Shown here piece by piece: positions 6,619-13,642 of a DNA stretch of 18,392 bases. Made by a program: the position numbers and the translations under genes. Location of the stretch: assembly GCA_004552395.1 (NCBI GenBank), contig SFOK01000026.1:1-18392 (forward strand). The letters run 5' to 3'. The notes below the pieces were generated by a model. The model was given only the letters and a program-made list of their open reading frames with translations, made no database searches and was not told the origin of the DNA. This DNA is from Bacteroidales bacterium. Lineage in GTDB: Bacteria > Bacteroidota > Bacteroidia > Bacteroidales > Muribaculaceae. Numbering within the stretch: position 1 is the stretch's first letter; each line of letters opens with the position of its first letter.

Positions 6619-6644
6619 CCACGTAAATATTTTTATTAACTTTG
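6613..6644 (+). promoter_or_regulatory. Bacteroidales-type promoter for the HU operon
   Basis: TTTG (6613-6616), 20 bp, then TAACTTTG (6637-6644) match the consensus exactly. The expected transcript start, a few bases further, falls almost on the ATG at 6653, so the mRNA would be leaderless or nearly so. Confidence 0.75.
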
Positions 6645-6652
6645 CTTGATAT

Positions 6653-6952
6653 ATGGACAGCAAGACATTCATAGAGACACTTCACGCGGAAACGTCCGTC
6701 ACCAAAAAAGATATATCAGCGATCCTCGGAGCACTGCAGAACGTGCTGGGCAACACCTGCGCAGAGGGCGACTCGGTGGCCGTGGTCGGTTTCGGTACCT
6801 TCGAACCTCGTAAACGGGAAGAGAGGGTAGTGGTAATGCCCACCTCGGGCAAGCGGCTCCTCGTGCCCCCAAAGCAGGTGATCACTTTCCGCCCGTCAAC
6901 CGCCCTGCGCAACAGCCTGCAAAACGAAGAAACAGCCTCTAAGAACGTCTAA
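6653..6952 (+). CDS. HU-family DNA-binding protein (small)
   Basis: This 99-residue protein has the HU/IHF fold pattern. The N-terminal helices (about 1-37) include TKKDISAILGALQNVLG. They are followed by VAVVGFGTFEPRKREER (about 42-58), an arm region with PTSGKRLLVPPKQ, and the closing ITFRPSTALRNSL (about 77-89). HU proteins bind and bend DNA as dimers in the nucleoid. The DNA-contacting arm differs from the classical RNPxTGE sequence, so it is a divergent member and not necessarily the main HU. The start matches the expected HU N-terminus. The next gene, also with an HU domain, begins 19 bp after its stop, so the two are probably co-transcribed and their products may form heterodimers. Confidence 0.87.
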   Translation: MDSKTFIETLHAETSVTKKDISAILGALQNVLGNTCAEGDSVAVVGFGTFEPRKREERVVVMPTSGKRLLVPPKQVITFRPSTALRNSLQNEETASKNV

Positions 6953-6971
6953 TCTCCTACTCGAAAGCACC

Positions 6972-8273
6972 ATGGATCAGAAGTTAGCCCTCACATCTTT
7001 TACACGGAGCATAGCTGATGCCGCTAATCTGCCGCAGGAACGCGTCGGCACCGTTTTAGACGCTCTGTTCTCACTCGTAGAGGCAGAACTGATCAAAGGC
7101 AACAATGTCAAGGTAAAAGGTCTCGGCACATTCAAGATCAGCACTGTGGAACCGCGCGAGACACGCGACCTCGCATCGGGAGAAAGGATCACCATAGGCG
7201 CCTACCGCCGCGTGAGCTTCACACCGGAAAAAGCACTCGCCGAGCTGGTCAACGCTCCCTTCTCGGCTTTTGAATCCGTGGAACTGTCATCGGACCTCTC
7301 GCAAGACGAGCTCGAACTGCTCGCACCTGCCGAAAGCGCCGCTGCTGCCGAAGAGGAACCGGTTGCCGATAACTCCGAGACATCATATAACTCCGAGACC
7401 TCCGAAAGTTCCGAGAGTTCCGAGAGTTCTGAGACCTCCGATAACTCCGATAACTCCGAGAGCTCCAATCCAGAACCGGCTCCCGCTGTGGCCCGCGAGA
7501 TAGCTCCTGTGGAAATGCCGGAGATTCAGTGGGCTGAGGATACAGAAAGCTCCGCCGCTGAGCAAGCTGAGGAGGCAGATAGCTCCGCCCCACAAGTTGA
7601 GGCCCCGGCTAATGAAGCTGAACAAGCTGAGGCAGAAGAAGCAGCCTCTGAAACCGCCGAAGCAGCAGAGGATACCGCAGATTATCCCGAAGAAGAGGAA
7701 GAAGAGGATACTTCGTCCGCTAAACACAAGTCGCATTTCTGGCTCGGCGTACTTGCGGGCGTGGGCTGCACGGTCGCGATCCTTCTTGGGCTCTGGGCCT
7801 GGCGTTACTTCGCTCCTGATTCATTCACTAAGGTGACAGGCCTTGTCACCACATCTACCATGCCCGCTCCGGCAGCCGTTCAGCCCAAAGCGACACCCGC
7901 GCCTGTAGCCTCTCAGAAAGCTGATCAGGAGGAAAAGCTGAAAGAGGAGGCCGCACCGGCCGTTGACACTGAGGCTACGCCCTCAGCTACCGATGAAGTG
8001 CCCACCAAGCCGTCGGATCAGCCTGTCTATGATTACATATCCAAGACCCGTTTCCTCACCACCATGGCTAAGGAACATTACGGCGACTATAATCTCTGGC
8101 CCTTCATCTACAAAGAGAATGAGGCCATGCTCGGTCACCCCGACCGCATCAGGCCGGGCACTAAAATTGTGATACCTCCGGCATCGAAATATGGTATCGA
8201 CGCATCGGACCCGGCTTGTGTAGCGAAAGCTAAAAAGATGGGTGCCGCTATTTATTCCAGATACCGCAAATAA
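6972..8273 (+). CDS. HU domain - acidic linker - transmembrane - LysM fusion protein
   Basis: In 433 residues four parts can be read. First is an HU-like DNA-binding domain (about 1-95), with VKVKGLGTFKIS and RRVSFTPEKALAELVN. Second is a long acidic, Ser/Glu/Ala-rich linker (about 100-250) containing SES/SET/NSD repeats and a closing run of Glu. Third, after KHKSH, is one hydrophobic span (about 256-279, WLGVLAGVGCTVAILLGLWAW). Fourth, after a Pro/Ala-rich linker, is a LysM-like domain (about 353-403) with FLTTMAKEHYGDYNLWPFIYKEN and RIRPGTKIVIPP. There is no cleavable signal peptide. Basic residues before the span favour N-in/C-out topology, placing HU in the cytoplasm and LysM, a peptidoglycan binder, in the periplasm. 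This would tether DNA to the wall. The architecture is seen directly; the tether role is inference. Confidence 0.88.
   Translation: MDQKLALTSFTRSIADAANLPQERVGTVLDALFSLVEAELIKGNNVKVKGLGTFKISTVEPRETRDLASGERITIGAYRRVSFTPEKALAELVNAPFSAFESVELSSDLSQDELELLAPAESAAAAEEEPVADNSETSYNSETSESSESSESSETSDNSDNSESSNPEPAPAVAREIAPVEMPEIQWAEDTESSAAEQAEEADSSAPQVEAPANEAEQAEAEEAASETAEAAEDTADYPEEEEEEDTSSAKHKSHFWLGVLAGVGCTVAILLGLWAWRYFAPDSFTKVTGLVTTSTMPAPAAVQPKATPAPVASQKADQEEKLKEEAAPAVDTEATPSATDEVPTKPSDQPVYDYISKTRFLTTMAKEHYGDYNLWPFIYKENEAMLGHPDRIRPGTKIVIPPASKYGIDASDPACVAKAKKMGAAIYSRYRK
7371..7467 (+). repeat. Low-complexity TCCGAGAGT-type repeat inside the HU-LysM gene
   Basis: Short in-frame units of about 9 bp (variants of TCCGAGAGT, TCCGAGACC and TCCGATAAC) encode Ser-Glu-Ser, Ser-Glu-Thr and Asn-Ser-Asp triplets, about residues 134-165. 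Copy number could change by slippage in multiples of three without breaking the frame, altering linker length. Confidence 0.75.
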
Positions 8274-8315
8274 CTGAAGTTCAATCGTATATACTATCTG
8301 AGTTAATCCAACACT

Positions 8316-9029
8316 TTAGAATTGCAATGTGCGTGACTGCATGGTCAGCGCATCAAAAAGCAACAGACGACCGAACAGAGGTTCGCCGATTCCGGCGAGT
8401 ATCTTCACAACTTCGGCGGCCTGCAACGAGCCTATGACTCCCGGCAACGGGCCCAGCACCCCTCCGACGCTGCACGGCAGGTAACCGTCCGGTTCGGCTG
8501 AATCGGGGAAAAGTGCGCTGTAACCGGGAAAACCAGGCTTCCACGACATCACCTGCCCGTAAAACTGACTTACACCGCCGAGGCAATACGGTTTGCCGGC
8601 ACGTTGGCAGGCCTCGCTCACCAGATATTTGGTGGCGGGGTTGTCGGATCCTTCCGCCACTATGTCGAAATCGCGTATCAGCGCGTCGATATTCTCTGCG
8701 GTGAGGAGCATATCGAGCGGTTCAATATCTATTTCCGAATTTATAGAGCGCAGACGCGAGGCACACGCCGCGGCTTTCTTCTGCCCGAGCTCATTTTCGG
8801 TAAAAGAAAGCTGCCGTTGCAAATTGCTGATATCCAGCGTATCGAAGTCGGCCACGGTGATATGTCCAACACCCGAGCCAGCCAGATACATGGCACATAT
8901 CGAACCTAAAGCGCCTGCACCAACCACAAGTGCCCGTGCTCCGAGCAGACGTTGCTGACCCTCTTCGCCAAATCCTTCAAGCAACAGATTGCGGCTGTAG
9001 CGCCGCTGCTGTCCGTCGGTAAGTTCCAT
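8316..9029 (-). CDS. ThiF/MoeB/HesA-family adenylyltransferase (E1-like)
   Basis: This 237-residue E1-like enzyme has the nucleotide-binding GAGALGS (37-43), DFDTLDISNLQRQ (61-73) with the expected Arg and Asn, Lys85 in GQKKA, and Asp129 in GSDN. GVLGPLPGVIGSLQAAEVVKIL follows near residue 190. Such enzymes adenylate the C-terminus of small ubiquitin-like sulfur carriers (MoaD, ThiS). The zinc-binding CxxC pairs common in MoeB and ThiF are absent: the first site reads GYSA and the protein ends at TLQF before a second. Cys186 remains as a possible catalytic cysteine. The start MELTDGQQRRYSRN fits the family; a longer frame to 9236 overlaps the dehydrogenase gene. It begins 17 bp after the dehydrogenase stop, suggesting one operon. 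The partner carrier is not in view. Confidence 0.85.
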   Translation of the reverse strand: MELTDGQQRRYSRNLLLEGFGEEGQQRLLGARALVVGAGALGSICAMYLAGSGVGHITVADFDTLDISNLQRQLSFTENELGQKKAAACASRLRSINSEIDIEPLDMLLTAENIDALIRDFDIVAEGSDNPATKYLVSEACQRAGKPYCLGGVSQFYGQVMSWKPGFPGYSALFPDSAEPDGYLPCSVGGVLGPLPGVIGSLQAAEVVKILAGIGEPLFGRLLLFDALTMQSRTLQF

Positions 9030-9046
9030 CTCTTTTCTCACTGTCT

Positions 9047-9895
9047 TTAATCTTTCTTTTCGCCGGTTTCTGCGGCCGTTTCCCCGATGACTCCGGCGTT
9101 TTTGCGATTTGCCGCCGCGACAGCCTCGGGTGTGAGCCGAGCCGGAAGCGGGAGGTCGGGCTTGGATATTTTCACTTTCATACGTACCCAAAGCGAGTCG
9201 GGCAGCAGCTGCCACAGTTCTGTCAGCATCTTCCACCGCAGATCGAAAGTGCAGACGCTCTCACGATGAGCCATCGCCTTAATGATACGCCGCGCGGCAT
9301 AATCCTCCGTCATCATGAGCGGATACTTCACATCGCTCAGCAGAAGCGGGGTATCAACCCATCCCGGCCGTATGTCGGTAAAGAATATGCCGCTCTTCTC
9401 CTCACAGGCCAACTGTCTGAGAGCCACGAGATAAGTACGACCGAAAGCCTTCGAAGCCGAATACGCCGACAATCGACCTATACCTTTCGTCCCGGCCACA
9501 GAGGTCACTGCGGCTATATGACCTCTCACGCTGCGACTGCGCATATAGCGGTAAGCGGCATCGATCATCCGGGCAAAACCGACGGCGTTCGTGCTGACAA
9601 TCGCCGCCTCACGTTCCGGATCGAGGTCGAGATTCTCATAGCCGATTCCCGCCATGTGAAGATATATGTCCATGCCGCCCGTCTTTTCGGCGAGTTCTTC
9701 GAGCAGCATAGGGCCGTCAGGTTTAGTGACATCTATCGACGCATACTCCACATAATCAGAATATTTACGTTTCAGAGCCTCCAGAGGACCCGTATGGCGG
9801 CCGGCCACACCTATTCTTACCTTGCGCGAGGCGAGCATCTCCGCCACACGCAGCCCCATACCTGAGCTTGCGCCCATGATTATAATCTTCTTCAT
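9047..9895 (-). CDS. Short-chain dehydrogenase/reductase (SDR)
   Basis: The 282-residue protein has the classical SDR layout: cofactor motif GASSGMG (8-14), a variant HMAGIG at 80-85 in place of NNAG, Asn103, catalytic Ser132 in TSVAG, and Tyr145-x-x-x-Lys149 in YSASK. Arg33 after the second strand (AGRHTG) suggests NADP(H) rather than NAD(H). RPGWVDTPL follows the active site. The tail (about 225-282) holds a hydrophobic patch and a charged end of unknown role. The substrate cannot be told from sequence. It is the first gene of a probable two-gene unit with the E1-like enzyme. No consensus promoter was found upstream. Confidence 0.9.
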   Translation of the reverse strand: MKKIIIMGASSGMGLRVAEMLASRKVRIGVAGRHTGPLEALKRKYSDYVEYASIDVTKPDGPMLLEELAEKTGGMDIYLHMAGIGYENLDLDPEREAAIVSTNAVGFARMIDAAYRYMRSRSVRGHIAAVTSVAGTKGIGRLSAYSASKAFGRTYLVALRQLACEEKSGIFFTDIRPGWVDTPLLLSDVKYPLMMTEDYAARRIIKAMAHRESVCTFDLRWKMLTELWQLLPDSLWVRMKVKISKPDLPLPARLTPEAVAAANRKNAGVIGETAAETGEKKD

Positions 9896-9980
9896 AAGCC
9901 GGTTAATTGACTGAGTCTATATAGAAAATAACCTCCTGGACTATACTAAAGTTCGGCAACAGTCTGCGCCGTATCTGAAG

Positions 9981-10019
9981 TAGCTAAAATAGATAAGTTT
10001 GCTATCATAGCTAAAACAG
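9981..10019. repeat. Direct repeat TAGCTAAAAYAG upstream of the SDR gene
   Basis: TAGCTAAAATAG (9981-9992) and TAGCTAAAACAG (10008-10019) lie 27 bp apart, with further AGCTA motifs to about 10032. They sit between the SDR start and the glnA terminator and may be regulator sites. The AT-rich context raises the chance of coincidence. Confidence 0.35.
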
Positions 10020-10047
10020 CTATAGCAGCTAACCTTGCCTCATTTAG

Positions 10048-10087
10048 AAAAAAGGCCGCTCCGGAGTCTCCCGGATACGGCCTTTTT
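10048..10087. terminator. Rho-independent terminator after glnA
   Basis: AAAAAGGCCG pairs with CGGCCTTTTT, with an inner TCCGG/CCGGA helix, forming a long GC-rich hairpin bordered by A and T runs. On the minus strand it ends in a U-run and lies 22 bp past the glnA stop. It could work in both directions, but no plus-strand gene reads into it. Confidence 0.88.
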
Positions 10088-10109
10088 CAGTAGATTTTTC
10101 TTTGGAGTC

Positions 10110-11612
10110 TTAGCCGCAGTGCCAGTATTTGCTTACCAGATTCATCATGGCCGCGGGTGAGGCGTTGACTTTGTCACGCAGGTTGGCGTCGTTGTATTTG
10201 AGCAGGCGCTCGATCACACCGTCAAGAAGCTGGGGCGAGAACACATCCTTAGCCTCGAAATAGCCGCGCAGTTCCTGCAGGCACTTGGCCGAAGCGTCGC
10301 AGCTGTCGGGCAGGTTCTTAAGGCTGTGGAGCTTGTCGCTGTTCTCCTCATCGTGGATATTGACATCCACGTAGTTCTCCTCGGCCTTCTTGAGAGAATC
10401 GGCCATCTCGAAACCATGGCGTGCGGCCACTATCATGCCGGCTATGAGCTGATAGATATCGGCTGAGCTGTCGGAGCTGCGGAGCTCCACGGTCTGCTTC
10501 TGCGGCGGAACGATAGGCACTCCCTGCTCGAGCGGATTGGCGTCGGCACACATATTGCCGTCGGCTGTCCATCCCAGCGGCACACGCACAAGCACGGAGC
10601 GGTTGCGGTCACCCCAGCAAATGCTTGTGGGAGCCTCCTGGTGAGGCACGAGACGCAGGTAAGAAGTGGGCACCTTGTTGCCGAAGGCCGTTATCGCGGG
10701 GGCCAGGTCGAGAATACCGGCTATCGCCTTGCGGGCTTCGTCGCTCAGTCGGCCGTCACGTATCATCACGTTTTGATTGCCTTGCATCAGTTTGAAGTGG
10801 ATATGCAGGCCGCTGCCGGCTTTCCCGGCTGTGATCTTGGGTGCGAACGTCACATCGAGGCCCTCGCGGAGAGCGAGGTTGCGTATCACCCACTTGGCTA
10901 TCATCAGATTGTCTGCAGCCTGCTCTGCGGGAATCGGCAGGAATTCAACCTCGTTCTGCTCGTATATCTTGTTATCGAGTGTGAAGTTGCCTACTTCATT
11001 GTGGCCATACTTGATCTGTCCGCCTGCTTCGGCGATATAGACCATACATTTGGCACGGAAGTCGTTGAATTTGGCAAACGGTGCTGACTCGTGATAACCT
11101 TTCTGGTCGGTAGCTTGGAAAAGGCCGGCATCATCGGCCACTACATAGTATTCCAGCTCACCCATGGCATAGAAGTCGAGTCCTGTCTCTTTGCGGAACT
11201 CTTCCACAGCTTTGTGGAGCGTGTAATCGGGCGAGGACTGCATGCGGTGGCCCTCTTTATCGTAGAATGTGGCAAGCATGGTAAGTGTAGGCACCTCTGC
11301 GAAAGGATCCACGAACGCCGTGCTGAAACGCGGTATCACGTAAAGATCCGAGTTGCCTGCCTCGATGAAGGGGAACAGGCTCGAACCGTCCACACGTTCG
11401 CCGTATGTGAGGATCGATTCCAGATATTCCTCGGAGTTGATTACGAAATTCAGTGTCTTGAGACGGTGATCGCTTGCGGGATACATGAAATTAATCATCT
11501 TGATACCGTTCTCGTTGACAAACCGGATGATGTCGCTCTTGCGGAACTCGGAAGGCGCTTTCTCGAGGAAACGCACTACCTTGTTGGGGCATAATCTGAT
11601 TTTTGAATCCAT
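10110..11612 (-). CDS. glnA: Glutamine synthetase, GSI-like catalytic fold
   Basis: It makes glutamine from glutamate, ammonia and ATP, the main route of ammonium assimilation. In 500 residues the family active-site segments appear in order: GELEYYV (about 151-157), GHNEVG with QNEVEF (about 203-224, the metal-binding glutamates), AGKAGSGLHIHF (about 262-273, with the catalytic-loop His), YLRLVPHQEAPTSICWGDRNRSVLVRVP (about 318-345) and ELRSSDSSADIYQLIAG (about 376-392). It is shorter than the 700-residue GSIII enzymes of the same phylum. The NLYDLP adenylylation motif of enteric GSI is not seen, so control probably differs. It is monocistronic between two intergenic regions, with a strong terminator. 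No consensus promoter was found; a TTATTTG near 11680 on the minus strand is only a near match. Confidence 0.88.
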   Translation of the reverse strand: MDSKIRLCPNKVVRFLEKAPSEFRKSDIIRFVNENGIKMINFMYPASDHRLKTLNFVINSEEYLESILTYGERVDGSSLFPFIEAGNSDLYVIPRFSTAFVDPFAEVPTLTMLATFYDKEGHRMQSSPDYTLHKAVEEFRKETGLDFYAMGELEYYVVADDAGLFQATDQKGYHESAPFAKFNDFRAKCMVYIAEAGGQIKYGHNEVGNFTLDNKIYEQNEVEFLPIPAEQAADNLMIAKWVIRNLALREGLDVTFAPKITAGKAGSGLHIHFKLMQGNQNVMIRDGRLSDEARKAIAGILDLAPAITAFGNKVPTSYLRLVPHQEAPTSICWGDRNRSVLVRVPLGWTADGNMCADANPLEQGVPIVPPQKQTVELRSSDSSADIYQLIAGMIVAARHGFEMADSLKKAEENYVDVNIHDEENSDKLHSLKNLPDSCDASAKCLQELRGYFEAKDVFSPQLLDGVIERLLKYNDANLRDKVNASPAAMMNLVSKYWHCG

Positions 11613-11768
11613 GTCATTTAAGGTTTTAATGTTCTGTTTTTCTGGTTTTTATGGAGTTATGTTTATTATTTCTCTTCAAATAAGGATCGCATTGCTTCGG
11701 CTCGCCGCGAGGCTCAGGGTTAATGCTTTTCTTTAATGTATTGCTTTTAACATTTTGGATCACAGCAT

Positions 11769-13406
11769 TTAATAGACGCCTCCTTCGCCGATAGCCGGGT
11801 CTGCCACAGGTTCCGGAACTCTCTTAAGCGGATCTTTTATGAAGGTCACGGCTATGGCACCGAAGGCAAGCGAGACACCGGCCAGTATCATCATCATGTA
11901 CTGCGGAGCGAGCTCGCCGGGCTGTGTCATCATACCTAACAGCAGACCGCCGCAAAGCGCCGCCACTATCTGCGGCAGACAGATGGTACAGTTGAAGAGG
12001 CCCATGTAGGAACCCACGTCGCGTCCTTTCAGCGAGTCGGTCAGGAAGGCGAAAGGCCAGGCCATGGATGCGGCCCACGCGGTACCTATCATCATGTAGG
12101 GGATGAAGAGCAGCCATTTGTCGGATATGATTCCGGAGAGCACGAATCCGGCTGCGCCTATCGCCATGGAGATGCCGTAGGAGAATTTGCGACTGCGGAA
12201 GCGCGGAAGTACGAGCGCCCAGAGCACTGACCCCATCGCCTGCACGGCATAGAGCACACCGACCCAGTTGCCTGCTTCGGAATATAGCTCGCTCGACGCA
12301 TCGGGTCTCAACTCGGTGGTAACGTTAGCATTGTGAATGTCGGGCACAATCACTCGTTCGTATTCTATCGGAATCACGGCGCCGGTCTCCCGGTCGTGTT
12401 TCACTCGGCTGCAGATGGTCAGCTCGGCGGGTGAAGGGAGTTTGGCGAAGAGGCCCTCGCTATCCCTGCCGTGGTCGAGCACTACCTCTCCGGCTGAGTT
12501 CAGTATCACTTTGTCTGCGGTCTCGAGCCGGCTACCGGCAGCTTCTATTGAGGTTACTTTCTCTACAGCGGGTGTATGGAAGGTGTTCTGCGCAACTGTC
12601 CCGGTGCAGTAGGTCCACATGAACAGAAAGCCGAACCAGTTGAAGAACTGCACAAGCCCCACACTCCAGAATGTGGACGGCGCCCGACGCAGCAGTTTAA
12701 GCATGCCGGGGTTCTTCACCTCGCCGCCGGGCTGCGGATTGTAGCGCGCATACTCCCGGGGATTCCATTCTTTGATTTTGAGCAGGGAATAGATCATGCA
12801 GAGCAGAAGCATGGCGGCTCCTATGTAGAAGGAGACGCTCACCACGGCGGGCACTTCGCCTTCGGGAGCTGTCATGCTCAGGCCGAACCAGCCGAGCAGG
12901 AAGGGGAGCATGAAGCCGGTGGCTGATCCTACATTGCAAATCAACGACTGTATGGAGTAGGCGCGGCCTTTCTGCCGTTCGTTCACCATCTCGCCCACAA
13001 GCATCTTGTATGGCTGCATTGAGGTGTTCAGCGATGTGTCCATAAACATCAGCGTCATGGCACAGAAGAGAGTGGCTGTGGACAAGCTGAAGCCGAACAC
13101 TCCGGCGTTCGGGAGCAGTATAGCCATGGCCATGGCCACGACGGTGCCGAGTATCAGGTAGGGCAGACGCCGGCCGAAGCGGCACCATGTGCGGTCGCTG
13201 TATTTGCCCACAAGCGGCTGCACAAACATGCCGAGCAGGGGCGGGAGTATCCAGAAATAGCTGAGAGCCGTAGAGCTGATGCCTATTATGGAGAATATGC
13301 GGGAGGCGTTCGCGCTCTGAAGCGCATACGCTATCTGGATGCCGAGGAAACCCAGACTCAGGTTCCACAGCTGCCCGGTATTCATATCTGGCTTTTTAGT
13401 CATCAT
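11769..13406 (-). CDS. MFS/GPH-type sugar transporter (SLC45-like) with a large loop insert
   Basis: This 545-residue membrane protein has about twelve hydrophobic spans and the cytoplasmic motif GKYSDRTWCRFGRRLPY (67-83) after the second. The start LWNLSLGFLGIQIAYALQSANASRIFSIIG is typical of GPH/SLC45-like sucrose and maltose transporters, so a sugar-cation symporter is likely; the substrate is unknown. Between spans seven and eight, residues about 270-378 form a hydrophilic insert, expected in the periplasm, where such loops are usually short. The start is 13406 or the adjacent ATG at 13403; Met8 is another option. It lies 236 bp after nfo on the same strand, with no carbohydrate enzyme next to it. 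Confidence 0.85.
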   Translation of the reverse strand: MMTKKPDMNTGQLWNLSLGFLGIQIAYALQSANASRIFSIIGISSTALSYFWILPPLLGMFVQPLVGKYSDRTWCRFGRRLPYLILGTVVAMAMAILLPNAGVFGFSLSTATLFCAMTLMFMDTSLNTSMQPYKMLVGEMVNERQKGRAYSIQSLICNVGSATGFMLPFLLGWFGLSMTAPEGEVPAVVSVSFYIGAAMLLLCMIYSLLKIKEWNPREYARYNPQPGGEVKNPGMLKLLRRAPSTFWSVGLVQFFNWFGFLFMWTYCTGTVAQNTFHTPAVEKVTSIEAAGSRLETADKVILNSAGEVVLDHGRDSEGLFAKLPSPAELTICSRVKHDRETGAVIPIEYERVIVPDIHNANVTTELRPDASSELYSEAGNWVGVLYAVQAMGSVLWALVLPRFRSRKFSYGISMAIGAAGFVLSGIISDKWLLFIPYMMIGTAWAASMAWPFAFLTDSLKGRDVGSYMGLFNCTICLPQIVAALCGGLLLGMMTQPGELAPQYMMMILAGVSLAFGAIAVTFIKDPLKRVPEPVADPAIGEGGVY

Positions 13407-13642
13407 GTCTTAGAATTTAAGGCGGCCGCGCTCTGTACGGAGCTTGTTGCGGCTTTGTGTCTTCGGCAGGCAGTGAAGCTCTGCCGGTGTGTTTGTGTTT
13501 CTTCGTTCAGTACCGATTCTGTCTGAGTGTATCGGCACCTTTTTGGTATAAGTGTTAGCGGGGAGAGGAGGGTCGGAGCTTCGGAGAGTCCGAACCTCTT
13601 CGGTATTTTGGCGAGCACCGGAGAGTGCCTCGGAGGGATTGT
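13407..13642. other. nfo-transporter intergenic region with hairpins
   Basis: No gene is supported here. TTCGGA-GAG-TCCGAA (13580-13594), flanked by GAGG and CCTC, could fold downstream of nfo. GTACCGAT (13510-13517) pairs with ATCGGCAC (13531-13538), with one mismatch, and a T-run follows on the plus strand. No consensus promoter for the transporter was found. Confidence 0.45.

Noticed and set aside
6539..6685. Longer TraB/GumN protein starting at 6685
   Set aside because: It would start with GTG inside the divergent HU gene and bury a clear signal peptide that begins at 6538.
7202..7468. Minus-strand frame rich in Glu-Leu-Ser repeats
   Set aside because: It is the mirror of the Ser/Glu repeat in the HU-LysM linker, not an independent gene.
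9030..9236. Longer E1-like protein starting at 9236
   Set aside because: The extra 69 residues are basic low-complexity sequence overlapping the end of the dehydrogenase gene in another frame.
9994..10001. TAAGTTTG as a plus-strand promoter
   Set aside because: No TTTG lies about 20 bp upstream and no plus-strand gene follows; it would run into the glnA terminator.
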